Assembly (NCBI GenBank): GCA_019459085.1
Contig: JAIBEW010000029.1
Span: 186,001 to 250,000 of the forward strand
Length of the DNA: 64,000 nucleotides
Direction of reading: 5' to 3'
Source of the DNA: Kaistella sp.
Lineage (GTDB): Bacteria > Bacteroidota > Bacteroidia > Flavobacteriales > Weeksellaceae
In this document: in pieces, positions 16,151 through 25,908 of the stretch
Numbering within the stretch: position 1 is the stretch's first letter
Layout: each line of letters opens with the position of its first letter
Translations under genes and position numbers: made by a program
Notes under the pieces: generated by a model
Database searches by the model: none
Seen by the model: the letters and a program-made list of their open reading frames with translations, nothing else
Told to the model about the DNA's origin: nothing

Positions 16151-16555
16151 ATGAAAACAATTCTTCTTTTCTCTTTTTTCTGCCTCGGAACACTTTCATT
16201 TGCGCAAAAAAAAGAATACGACGAAAAAATGATCGGGTGCTACAAAGGCTCGGAACAGAACCAGCAAATTGACGGGATGTCGAAATACTGGATTTCCTGC
16301 CGCCTGGAGGGCGGAAAAAGCATTCTGCTTTTTGTTGCAGTAAATACCGACGGTGAAGTGATGCAAACTACTGAAAACGGTACATGGTGGACCGAAAACG
16401 GAAAATATTATGAACTTCATAAGGTTGATAATGTTACCGACGTGTATGAATACCAACCGCTGGATAACGGGGATGTAAAATTCAAATCGCTCTTTTTATT
16501 GGGAAAAAAGGATGACTCCTATGAATTTACAGATTATAAAATTTCTGATGATTAA
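16151..16555 (+). CDS. Small exported protein of unknown function
   Basis: A 134-residue protein with a signal peptide (ILLFSFFCLGTLSFAQ). The mature part, about 116 residues, is rich in beta-strand patterns (SILLFVAVNTDGEVMQTTENGTWWTENGKYYELHKV), like small lipocalin-like or heat-resistant secreted domains of Bacteroidota. It contains two cysteines (CYKGSEQ and SCRLEGG) that may form a disulfide. I do not recognise a family. It stands alone, with a terminator at 16656-16684 shared with katG. Confidence 0.7.
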   Translation: MKTILLFSFFCLGTLSFAQKKEYDEKMIGCYKGSEQNQQIDGMSKYWISCRLEGGKSILLFVAVNTDGEVMQTTENGTWWTENGKYYELHKVDNVTDVYEYQPLDNGDVKFKSLFLLGKKDDSYEFTDYKISDD

Positions 16556-16655
16556 ATATTCCTGACCACCATTCTTTCTTAAAAGTGACATAAAATAATA
16601 TATCGCCCAAGGAGGAACAACAATATTGCCCGCATAAAGCATTCATGAGCATAAA

Positions 16656-16684
16656 AAAGCCGAATATCACTTGTATTCGGCTTT
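16656..16684. terminator. Bidirectional terminator between the small exported gene and katG
   Basis: AAAGCCGAATA (16656-16666) pairs with TATTCGGCTTT (16674-16684) around a 7-base loop, with A and T runs on either side. Confidence 0.85.
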
Positions 16685-16707
16685 AATTTCAAGCAGTTTG
16701 TTGAATA

Positions 16708-18987
<2,280 letters not shown>

Positions 18988-19074
18988 TTATATCATTTTG
19001 AACTGTGATTTATTTAATCTTTTTTAAGGAATAGCCATCGGAGCTGAGAATATGTATGCCTTCTTATCGTGTAA

Positions 19075-19105
19075 CAAATTTATAACAGCCGATAAAGCCT
19101 CTCAA
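19075..19105 (-). promoter_or_regulatory. Predicted katG promoter
   Basis: On the minus strand TTG (19105-19103), a 20-base spacer and TAAATTTG (19082-19075): a full match to the Bacteroidota pattern. The start would be near 19068. Confidence 0.55.
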
Positions 19106-19287
19106 TGAGTTTAATCAATTATTCCCATGACTTTAGACATTCATTACGCTTCAGCAAACAAAATCCAAATAACACATGCGTTGTACCGTCGTAAGTCCGG
19201 ATTTTATCTTTAAACCGAATAGCGATGCACTGGAGAAAATTTTCAGCATGTGTGGGAATAGAATGAGAAGATCTCTGATTTTTTTTC

Positions 19288-19295
19288 TAATTTTG
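19288..19295 (+). promoter_or_regulatory. -7 box ahead of the VOC gene
   Basis: TAATTTTG, 34 bases before the ATG at 19330; no -33 partner found. Confidence 0.35.
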
Positions 19296-19329
19296 AAAAA
19301 GTAGTTCGACTCAAACAAAACAACAAGCC

Positions 19330-19785
19330 ATGGAAGGACAAAACACCCACACCACCAATCCTGTTTCACCGGACGATACTCCAAAAGTAACCGGCATCGG
19401 TGGGATTTTCTTTTTTTCTGAAGACCCGAAAGTAACGCGCGAATGGTACCAGAAGAACCTCGGGATCGACACGAACGATTACGGAGCCAGCTTTGAATCC
19501 AGAAATATGGCGAAGCCCGACGAAATCAACATCCTGCAGTGGAGCCCCTTTAAAAAAGGAAGCGAATATTTCTCGCCTTCCAAAAAAGAATTTATGATCA
19601 ACTACCGCGTGCAGAATATTGAAGGGCTTGTGAAAAAACTGAAAGAAAACGGCGTGACCGTGCTGGATGATATGGAAACTTTCGAATACGGCAAATTCAT
19701 CCACATTATGGATGCCGAAGGAAACAAGATTGAACTCTGGGAACCCATCGACGGTCCTTTACGGGAAGAAAATAAAGAAAAATAA
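19330..19785 (+). CDS. VOC (glyoxalase/bleomycin-resistance/dioxygenase) family protein
   Basis: A 151-residue cytoplasmic protein of the vicinal oxygen chelate fold, two beta-alpha-beta-beta-beta modules. The first module starts at VTGIGGIFFFSEDPKVTREWYQKNLGI and the second at KEFMINYRVQNIEGLVKKLKENGVTVL, ending with the typical MDAEGNKIELWEP. The Glu of IELWEP is the usual metal ligand; the first-module His is replaced by other residues (GIGGIFFF), so glyoxalase I activity is doubtful. Substrate unknown. It is followed after 6 bp by a small membrane protein gene, so the two are probably one unit. Confidence 0.88.
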   Translation: MEGQNTHTTNPVSPDDTPKVTGIGGIFFFSEDPKVTREWYQKNLGIDTNDYGASFESRNMAKPDEINILQWSPFKKGSEYFSPSKKEFMINYRVQNIEGLVKKLKENGVTVLDDMETFEYGKFIHIMDAEGNKIELWEPIDGPLREENKEK

Positions 19786-19791
19786 AACATT

Positions 19792-20094
19792 ATGGATCTT
19801 AAAGATGAAACAACCGCAGCGGTGCCGTCATTGACTTCCAAAATCACTCTTCTAGTGGCCGTTCTTGCATCAGCGTACTGGATGCTGGTTCAGATTGTCG
19901 ATATGTACCACTTCGCGGTGTTGGGAGCCATTTATGAAATTTTATGGCTTCCCTTTCTGCTTGTGCTCCATCTGCTGCCGGTTTTTTCGTTCATTATGCT
20001 GGTGCGGGAAAAATTTAGGTTCAGATCGCTGTATCTTTATGCGCTGCTGATCAGTTTGATGACGCTTTTCCGGATTCATTTCAGCCAATTCTGA
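19792..20094 (+). CDS. Small integral membrane protein
   Basis: A 100-residue protein with about three hydrophobic helices (ITLLVAVLASAYWMLVQIV, AIYEILWLPFLLVLHLLPVFSF and LYALLISLMTLFRI), placing it in the inner membrane. No charged residues inside the helices suggest a transport function and I do not recognise a family. It starts 6 bp after the VOC gene stop and is probably translated from the same mRNA. Confidence 0.7.
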   Translation: MDLKDETTAAVPSLTSKITLLVAVLASAYWMLVQIVDMYHFAVLGAIYEILWLPFLLVLHLLPVFSFIMLVREKFRFRSLYLYALLISLMTLFRIHFSQF

Positions 20095-20199
20095 AATATT
20101 CAGCTTGCTTTACCTTCGTCGGAAATCTGTCCGCCTATTTTGATAGCTTTTATTCTTTACGCTTATTTTTCATACATTTATCCTTATAAATTATCAGAT

Positions 20200-21240
20200 A
20201 TGCGCATTGAAAACGAAATAAAACTGGGCTTCAAGGATGTCATGATCCGCCCGAAACGTTCTACCCTGAAATCCCGTTCAGAGGTCAGCCTCGAACGCAC
20301 TTTTACCTTTGTGAATTCGGGGAGAAAATGGAGCGGCGTGCCTATTATCGCTGCCAATATGGACACGGTCGGAACTTTTGAAATGGCCGAAGCACTCGCG
20401 AAGGACAAAATCATCACCGCGGTCCACAAACATTATACGCCGGAAGAGTGGAATGATTTCCTGAACAGCCAGCCGGATTCCATTTACGACTACATTGCCC
20501 TGAGCACCGGTACCGGAAAAGGCGACGAAGAAAAGATCAGACAAATCGTGGAACAGCACCCAAAAATCGCATTTCTCTGCATCGACGTAGCGAACGGTTA
20601 TTCAGAACATTTCGTGGAATTTGTAAAGAAAATAAGAAAGACCTTCCCAACTAAAACCATTATTGCCGGCAATGTGGTAACCGGAGAAATGGTGGAAGAG
20701 CTCATCCTCGCAGGTGCCGATATTATTAAAGTGGGAATCGGACCCGGTTCGGTGTGCACCACACGGATCAAGACCGGCGTCGGTTATCCACAGCTTTCCG
20801 CAATTATTGAATGCGCCGATGCGGCGCACGGACTTGGCGGACATATTATTTCCGATGGCGGATGCAAAATTCCGGGCGATGTGGCGAAAGCTTTCGGAGG
20901 CGGTGCCGATTTTGTGATGCTCGGCGGAATGTTTGCCGGCCACGAAGAAAGCGGCGGCGATCTGGTAGAGGAAAACGGCAAAAAATTCAGGCTTTTTTAC
21001 GGCATGAGTTCACAGACCGCGATGGACAAACATTCCGGCGGTGTAGCTGAATACCGTGCTTCTGAAGGAAAAACGGTGAAAGTTCCGTACAAAGGTGCGG
21101 TCGCTGAAACGGTGAAGGACATTCTTGGTGGCGTGCGCTCGACGTGTACGTATGTCGGTGCATCACAACTGAAAGAACTCTCGAAACGCACGACTTTTAT
21201 CCGCGTGGCGGAACAGCATAATGAAGTTTTCGGGAATTAA
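20200..21240 (+). CDS. guaC: GMP reductase
   Basis: Reduces GMP to IMP with NADPH, releasing ammonia; purine interconversion in the cytoplasm. The start is taken at the ATG at 20200 ([14 protein letters not shown]), giving 346 residues, the same as E. coli GuaC; an upstream in-frame extension from 20140 is hydrophobic and without family support. The IMPDH/GMPR barrel shows [16 protein letters not shown], the loop [20 protein letters not shown] with the catalytic Cys at position 186 as in E. coli, and [26 protein letters not shown]. There is no CBS pair, which separates it from IMP dehydrogenase. The next gene starts 16 bp later. Confidence 0.95.
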   Translation: MRIENEIKLGFKDVMIRPKRSTLKSRSEVSLERTFTFVNSGRKWSGVPIIAANMDTVGTFEMAEALAKDKIITAVHKHYTPEEWNDFLNSQPDSIYDYIALSTGTGKGDEEKIRQIVEQHPKIAFLCIDVANGYSEHFVEFVKKIRKTFPTKTIIAGNVVTGEMVEELILAGADIIKVGIGPGSVCTTRIKTGVGYPQLSAIIECADAAHGLGGHIISDGGCKIPGDVAKAFGGGADFVMLGGMFAGHEESGGDLVEENGKKFRLFYGMSSQTAMDKHSGGVAEYRASEGKTVKVPYKGAVAETVKDILGGVRSTCTYVGASQLKELSKRTTFIRVAEQHNEVFGN

Positions 21241-21256
21241 CAAATCAGTAAAATAT

Positions 21257-21913
21257 ATGAAAAAAATTGTATTTCTGTTCAGTCTCTTCGCGGCACTCCA
21301 ACTTTTTTCTCAGGAAAAAACTCAGGCAGACAAAATGCTAGACGAAGTTCAGAAGATCACCCAGACTCAGAACAATATGAAAATAGTGTGGTGGATTCCG
21401 TCCGATTACTGGCAGGTAGCTATTGGAGAAACCGGCCGCGCAACAGAGGAGCAGATTGCTGTTATTACAAACCTGCTGGATGATTATACCATAATCGTGG
21501 CTGGAGATTATACCTTAGATTCTCCGGAAGATACTGTAGATTTTAAAGTGAACAGCCTGAGCAAAGGGGTTGTGCTGTACGGTCTTCAGGGACAAAAAGT
21601 TCAGCCCTTAAACGAGTCCCAAATTGATGATAAAGTTCTCACGATTATCAATGAAATACTGAAACCTCTGTTTACTCAAATGCTTGGCAAAATGGGTTCC
21701 GGACTTACATTTTTTGTTTATAATAATAAGACAGACGGAAAGCTGATTATAGATCCCAGAAAACCTGGCAGCTTTCGTTTGGAGGTTAATAATGATGTTT
21801 TCCAATGGAATCTTCCTTTGGTCTCGATGATGGCAGAAAAGACCTGTCCAGTAGATCAGAAAGTACTGCCGGGAAATTATGTGTACTGTCCGGTACATGG
21901 AAGTAAACTATAA
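21257..21913 (+). CDS. Exported protein with a C-terminal Cys/His knuckle
   Basis: A 218-residue protein from the ATG at 21257 (16 bp after guaC), with a signal peptide (IVFLFSLFAALQLFSQ). The centre is alpha/beta with no enzyme motif I know. The C terminus reads TCPVDQKVLPGNYVYCPVHGSKL: a CPxD and CPxH pair about 15 residues apart that resembles a metal-binding ribbon, odd for an exported protein. Possibly co-transcribed with guaC. The GNAT gene begins about 35 bp after its stop. Function unknown. Confidence 0.7.
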   Translation: MKKIVFLFSLFAALQLFSQEKTQADKMLDEVQKITQTQNNMKIVWWIPSDYWQVAIGETGRATEEQIAVITNLLDDYTIIVAGDYTLDSPEDTVDFKVNSLSKGVVLYGLQGQKVQPLNESQIDDKVLTIINEILKPLFTQMLGKMGSGLTFFVYNNKTDGKLIIDPRKPGSFRLEVNNDVFQWNLPLVSMMAEKTCPVDQKVLPGNYVYCPVHGSKL

Positions 21914-21947
21914 AAACTCACGAAGAAACATCCATTCTGTACTCAAT

Positions 21948-22394
21948 ATGAAACCTATCCGTACCTCTTCAGAGAACCCGGATTTTATTCAGCTCGTCAA
22001 AATGCTGGATGAATATCTGGCGTTTATGGATGGTGAAGATCATGCTTTTTACGACCAGTTTAACGGTATTGATAAGCTGAAGCACTGCGTTCTTTTATAT
22101 GAGGAAGAAAATGCGGTAGGTTGTGGTGCTATAAAGCCTTATGATAAAAAATCTGCTGAAGTAAAGCGCATGTTCGTCCTCCCGGAATCCCGCGGAAAAG
22201 GTTATGCTTCGGCACTCCTTTCCGAACTCGAAACATGGACTGCAGAACTCGGATTTGAGCGCGTAATTCTTGAAACCGGTATTGGTCAGACGGAAGCCAT
22301 CAGACTGTACGAAAAAACTTACCGGCGCATTGAGAATTACGAACCTTATGCCGGTGTTGAGAATTCGGTATGCTTTGAAAAGGAGTTGAAATAA
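21948..22394 (+). CDS. GNAT-family N-acetyltransferase
   Basis: Transfers acetyl from acetyl-CoA to an amine. From the ATG at 21948 (MKPIRTSSENPDF) the protein has 148 residues; the upstream in-frame codons overlap the previous gene and do not fit the family. The central strand and CoA pyrophosphate loop are clear: AEVKRMFVLPESRGKGYASALLSELE (motif A, with the RGKGYA loop), followed by LGFERVILETGIGQTEAIRLYEKTYRRIENY (motif B). The substrate is unknown. Behind it, converging, lies the thioredoxin gene. Confidence 0.9.
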   Translation: MKPIRTSSENPDFIQLVKMLDEYLAFMDGEDHAFYDQFNGIDKLKHCVLLYEEENAVGCGAIKPYDKKSAEVKRMFVLPESRGKGYASALLSELETWTAELGFERVILETGIGQTEAIRLYEKTYRRIENYEPYAGVENSVCFEKELK

Positions 22395-22404
22395 AAGGAG
22401 TTGA

Positions 22405-22917
22405 CTAAAAAACTTCTTTTTTCACGGAGACAGAGTCCTTTCCGGTAGATTCTACCATCACTGCATGGTTTTCCCTAAAAACTTTTTCGATTTCCTTAAT
22501 GATTTCTGGACCCGAACCTACTGATTTGTAAACCACTTTTCCGTCGTTAATGATGATGTGTTTCGGCACAACGCCAACGTCAGAACCGCTAAATATTCCA
22601 CCGATTTCGGTCTGCTTTTCCGAATCATATATTTCCTTAAAACCGTCTATTTTCAGTTTCTTCAAAAGATTTTTTGCTTGTTCGGTGTCTTTGGAATCAC
22701 TCAGCAGAAAAAACTTCACCGTTACATAACGGTCTTCTAGCTTCTGGAGTTCCGGAAGTTCGGCGATGCAGGGTTTGCACCACTCTTCCCAAACGTTGAT
22801 GTACACGAGGTCGCGTGTCGGGTACGATTTAAGATCCGGTTTTGTATACTGGTTGACAAAAAATACCAACCCTAAAATAAAAGCGGACGTGATAAATATG
22901 GTGAGATAATTTTTCAT
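22405..22917 (-). CDS. Membrane-anchored TlpA-like thioredoxin
   Basis: A 170-residue protein from the ATG at 22917, anchored by an N-terminal hydrophobic helix (YLTIFITSAFILGLVFFVNQY) with the thioredoxin domain in the periplasm. The redox motif is WCKPC in EEWCKPCIAELPELQKL (about residues 47-63), and the cis-proline is in VGVVPKHIII. It likely reduces or oxidises envelope protein disulfides. Its start lies 1 bp after the stop of the ABC permease-like gene, so the two are translationally close, and the ATPase gene precedes. A longer upstream in-frame version overlaps the permease gene and is not credible. Confidence 0.85.
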   Translation of the reverse strand: MKNYLTIFITSAFILGLVFFVNQYTKPDLKSYPTRDLVYINVWEEWCKPCIAELPELQKLEDRYVTVKFFLLSDSKDTEQAKNLLKKLKIDGFKEIYDSEKQTEIGGIFSGSDVGVVPKHIIINDGKVVYKSVGSGPEIIKEIEKVFRENHAVMVESTGKDSVSVKKEVF

Positions 22918-22918
22918 T

Positions 22919-23632
22919 TTAATTGAATTTCCAGATTTTATTATAACGGTACACCAACACCAGCTGCGAAAGCACGAGGTAAGCAAAAAACACCACATAT
23001 TCGTACCATTCCCACGCCTGAATGCTTCCCAGTTTATCCACATAATTGCTCGGCAGCAATGCAATAACCCAGTCGAATTTCGGGAAGAAATTATCGATGA
23101 GCATCACCACTACTCCATTAAACTGAAAAAGCAGATAAAGCACAATAATCGTCCAGATAGACGGAATCAGCCATACAAATGCTCCAGTAATCAGTCCGGT
23201 GGATAAAATGCCAAGAAAAGCTTTAAGAATTTCGATGTTATATGCAATCGGAGACTGGTAAAAGATCAGGGCAAATACCTGCTGAATGATTCCGATTGTT
23301 ACCAAATACAAAAGGGAATACAGCAGAATCTGAATAAAGAAATAGGAGAAAAACTTCAGGAATTCCGAAGAATTCTTCCAGACCAGATTTCCGAATTTAT
23401 TCTTGATGAGCTGCACCTGTGCAAAGCCCACCACGAAAATGAAGAGCATGTTCCAGCCGCCGTTCAGCCAGAGGCTTTTCCATTCTCCTTTTCCGCCGGC
23501 GCTTTCGTGCTGTGCGTAGGAAATGCCGCCAATGGAAAGAACTAAAAGAAAGGTGATGACGAGGTAACTCACCCAGAAATACCGGCCTTTGAATGTAGAT
23601 GCCCAAACGCTTTTAAAAATATTCAAATCCAT
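22919..23632 (-). CDS. ABC-transporter permease-like membrane protein
   Basis: A 237-residue protein with about six hydrophobic helices (for example YLVITFLLVLSIGGISYA, NMLFIFVVGFAQVQLI, FFIQILLYSLLYLVTIGII and FVWLIPSIWTIIVLYLLF), as in ABC-2-type permeases. It ends with a short charged tail. It begins 2 bp after the stop of the ATPase gene, so it is probably that ATPase's partner. The substrate cannot be predicted. Confidence 0.75.
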   Translation of the reverse strand: MDLNIFKSVWASTFKGRYFWVSYLVITFLLVLSIGGISYAQHESAGGKGEWKSLWLNGGWNMLFIFVVGFAQVQLIKNKFGNLVWKNSSEFLKFFSYFFIQILLYSLLYLVTIGIIQQVFALIFYQSPIAYNIEILKAFLGILSTGLITGAFVWLIPSIWTIIVLYLLFQFNGVVVMLIDNFFPKFDWVIALLPSNYVDKLGSIQAWEWYEYVVFFAYLVLSQLVLVYRYNKIWKFN

Positions 23633-23634
23633 GG

Positions 23635-24228
23635 TTAGAGTTTTATTTTTTCAGAGATTTTATGGTTTTCGAGCACAACTTTATGGGTGCAGACTTCACT
23701 GATAAAATCGGCGTCATGCGAAACCAGAAGGCCGCTTGTGACGTGTTTCTTTATTTTTTCCATAAAGAGAAGTCTCGAGTCCGCATCGAGTCCTTCGGTA
23801 GGTTCGTCCATCACCGCATACGGCTGATAAAGGGAAAGGTTGATGCGCGCTTTGCTTTTATTTCCTAAAGACAAATGGCGGTACTGCTTTTCGCGATATT
23901 CCTGCTTCAGGTCGAAGAACTCAAATGGTTCGTAATGTTCTCCCACCAGATTTTTAAAAAAGTCTTTGTGGGTGATGTAATTCAGGTTTGGGTGATAGCC
24001 TACGCTGTCGCCGAGGTAAGAAAATTCCGCATTCAGTTTGCAGCTTACATTTCCGGATTTGATAAAGCCGAGGATGAGGTTCAGCAAAGTAGATTTTCCG
24101 GTGCCGTTCACTCCCGTGACGCCGACAATTTCCCCTTTGTTCAGCGTAAAGCCAGTATCCTCAAAGATTTTCTCATGCCGTTTTGAAAACTGAAATTCAG
24201 AAATCCTGATATTAATGAGTTCCTCCAT
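23635..24228 (-). CDS. ABC-transporter ATP-binding protein
   Basis: Energises the neighbouring permease. The protein has 197 residues from the ATG at 24228 (MEELINIRISEFQFSK). Walker A is GVNGTGKST (about 38-46), the signature is degenerate (HLSLGNKSKARIN in place of LSGGQ), Walker B is YAVMDEPTEGLD and the switch His is in LLVSHDADF. It is shorter than most ABC ATPases (220-240) because the region between Walker A and the signature is compact. First gene of a three-gene unit: ATPase, permease, thioredoxin. Confidence 0.88.
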   Translation of the reverse strand: MEELINIRISEFQFSKRHEKIFEDTGFTLNKGEIVGVTGVNGTGKSTLLNLILGFIKSGNVSCKLNAEFSYLGDSVGYHPNLNYITHKDFFKNLVGEHYEPFEFFDLKQEYREKQYRHLSLGNKSKARINLSLYQPYAVMDEPTEGLDADSRLLFMEKIKKHVTSGLLVSHDADFISEVCTHKVVLENHKISEKIKL

Positions 24229-24295
24229 CGTATTGTTTTTCAGATAAGTACCCGAAGCCGGCACTATGTTACACGTTTTTAAATATTCACAACAA

Positions 24296-24319
24296 AAAAG
24301 GCCTTAAAAAAAGCCTTTT
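24296..24319 (-). terminator. Terminator downstream of fabG
   Basis: AAAAGGC (24296-24302) pairs with GCCTTTT (24313-24319); on the minus strand the stem is followed by a T run. The loop is long (10 bases) and A-rich. Confidence 0.65.
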
Positions 24320-24333
24320 ATATTTCAAATCAA

Positions 24334-25077
24334 TTAGGTGAGCAATCCGCCGCAAACGTTCAGAACCTGACCGGTGATGTAACCTGAGAGGTCGCTTCCG
24401 AGGAATACACACGCGTTGGCTACATCTTCAGGCTTTCCGCCGCGTTTCATCGGTACGTCGTTTCGCCATCCTTCAATTACTTTTTCGTCCAGCGCTGCCG
24501 TCATTTCGGTTTCAATAAATCCGGGTGCAATAGCGTTGCAGCGGATGTTTCGGGAACCGAGTTCAAGCGCCACCGATTTTGTAAAACCGATCACACCAGC
24601 TTTTGAAGCCGCATAATTGGCCTGACCGGCATTACCTTGAATCCCAACTACTGAAGACATGTTGATAATGGAGCCGTTTCTGGCTTTCATCATCGGTTTG
24701 ATCACTGCTTTTGTAAGGTTAAAAACCGAATCAAGGTTGGTTTTCATAATGATGTCCCAGTCGTCTTTATTCATTCTTAAAAGCAGATTATCGCGCGTAA
24801 TTCCTGCATTGTTAATGAGAATATCCACTTTTCCGAACTCCGCGATTACATCGTCTACGAGTTTCTGTGCGGCATCAAAATCTGATGCATCGCTTTGGTA
24901 ACCTTTTATCTTTGTTGTTGAACTCAATGATTTTTCAAGTTCAGCTGCTTTTTCCACTGATCCTGCATAAGTAAAGGCAATCTGTGCTCCTTCTTTGGCA
25001 AAAGTTTCCACTATTCCTTTCCCTATTCCTCTTGATCCGCCGGTGATGAGCGCTACTTTTCCTTCTAATAATCCCAT
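24334..25077 (-). CDS. fabG: 3-oxoacyl-[acyl-carrier-protein] reductase
   Basis: NADPH-dependent reduction of 3-oxoacyl-ACP in fatty acid elongation. The 247-residue short-chain dehydrogenase has the cofactor motif GGSRGIGKGI (about 14-23), the NNAGITRDNLLLRM segment typical of FabG, the catalytic Ser in INMSSVVGIQGNAGQ and Tyr-x-x-x-Lys in YAASKAG, and the C-terminal YITGQVLNVCGG. It follows rsmI by 11 bp on the same strand, so the two probably form a unit, ending at the terminator at 24296-24319. Confidence 0.95.
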   Translation of the reverse strand: MGLLEGKVALITGGSRGIGKGIVETFAKEGAQIAFTYAGSVEKAAELEKSLSSTTKIKGYQSDASDFDAAQKLVDDVIAEFGKVDILINNAGITRDNLLLRMNKDDWDIIMKTNLDSVFNLTKAVIKPMMKARNGSIINMSSVVGIQGNAGQANYAASKAGVIGFTKSVALELGSRNIRCNAIAPGFIETEMTAALDEKVIEGWRNDVPMKRGGKPEDVANACVFLGSDLSGYITGQVLNVCGGLLT

Positions 25078-25088
25078 ATATTTTTAGT

Positions 25089-25763
25089 TTAAACCGAATT
25101 GTTGATGATAAGAACAATTTCTCCTTTTAATGTTTTGCTTTTTGAGAACTCAATGAGTTCAGTGATGGTGCCGCGCCGTGTTTCCTCGAACTTTTTGGAA
25201 ATCTCGCGACTCAGGCTGACTTTGGTTTCTTCCCCGAAAAATTTGCGGATCTGTTCCAAAGTGGTGTTTATTTTGTGCGGGCTTTCGTACAAAATTATGG
25301 TTTTTTTCTCTTCTGCAAGCTGTTTGAGCTTTGTTTGTCTGCCTTTTTTCTGGGGCAGAAATCCTGCAAACAGAAACTCGTTGTTTGGAAGGCCTGAAAC
25401 CACAAGAGCCGGTACAAAAGCTGTAGCTCCCGGCAGGCACTGCATTTCCATGTCTTCGTCAGAAACCGCTTTTGCCAAAAGGTATCCGGGGTCTGAAATT
25501 CCCGGTGTTCCCGCATCGGTAATGATGGCAATATCCTGTCCGTTTTTTAAATCGTCGATGACTTTCTGCGTCGTCTGATGTTCGTTGTGTAAATGATAGG
25601 ATTTCAGCGGTTTAGCTATTTCGTAATGTTTCAGAAGAACTCCGGAAGTCCGGGTGTCTTCGCACAGGATATAGTCCACCTCTTTCAGGATTCTTACGGC
25701 CCTGAAAGTCATGTCTTCCAGATTTCCAATCGGTGTTGGAACAAAGTATAAAATTCCGGACAT
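25089..25763 (-). CDS. rsmI: 16S rRNA (cytidine(1402)-2'-O)-methyltransferase
   Basis: Methylates the ribose of C1402 in the decoding centre of 16S rRNA. The 224-residue protein has the tetrapyrrole-methylase fold with the RsmI start pattern (LYFVPTPIGNLEDMTFRAVRIL), ILCEDTRTSGVLLKHY, ITDAGTPGISDPG (SAM-binding loop), LPGATAFVPALVVSGLP and ILYESPHKI. At 224 residues it is shorter than the E. coli enzyme (286), the usual length for Bacteroidota. First gene of the rsmI-fabG unit. Confidence 0.94.
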   Translation of the reverse strand: MSGILYFVPTPIGNLEDMTFRAVRILKEVDYILCEDTRTSGVLLKHYEIAKPLKSYHLHNEHQTTQKVIDDLKNGQDIAIITDAGTPGISDPGYLLAKAVSDEDMEMQCLPGATAFVPALVVSGLPNNEFLFAGFLPQKKGRQTKLKQLAEEKKTIILYESPHKINTTLEQIRKFFGEETKVSLSREISKKFEETRRGTITELIEFSKSKTLKGEIVLIINNSV

Positions 25764-25848
25764 AATTGATATCTACTTTTCTCTTGTAAAAGAGTTAAAA
25801 TTAAGTTTTAACATATTTTAAACGAAATTACTTCATCTAAAATATGTT

Positions 25849-25896
25849 TTGGCTAAAGCCTATTTATACTTCTCGAAAGGCGGGCTAAAGCCCGCC
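25849..25896. repeat. Intergenic GGCTAAAGCC palindromic repeat pair
   Basis: GGCTAAAGCC at 25851-25860 and GGCGGGCTAAAGCCCGCC at 25879-25896. The second is a perfect 8-bp stem around AA. The shared core and the placement in a short intergenic gap suggest a REP/MITE-like element of the kind scattered through flavobacterial genomes. It also sits behind the MurC-like gene and could act as a terminator-like hairpin. Confidence 0.55.
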
Positions 25897-25908
25897 CCAA
25901 TTGATTTT

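Noticed and set aside
20140-20199. 20-codon extension of guaC
   Set aside because: Hydrophobic, not conserved in the family; the ATG at 20200 puts the catalytic Cys at 186 as in E. coli.
22366-22392. Duplicate AAAAGGAGTTGA at the end of the GNAT gene
   Set aside because: Short, A-rich and most likely chance slippage; no structure attached to it.
22918-23064. N-terminal extension of the thioredoxin
   Set aside because: Overlaps the permease gene and carries no signal; the ATG at 22917 gives a normal membrane anchor.
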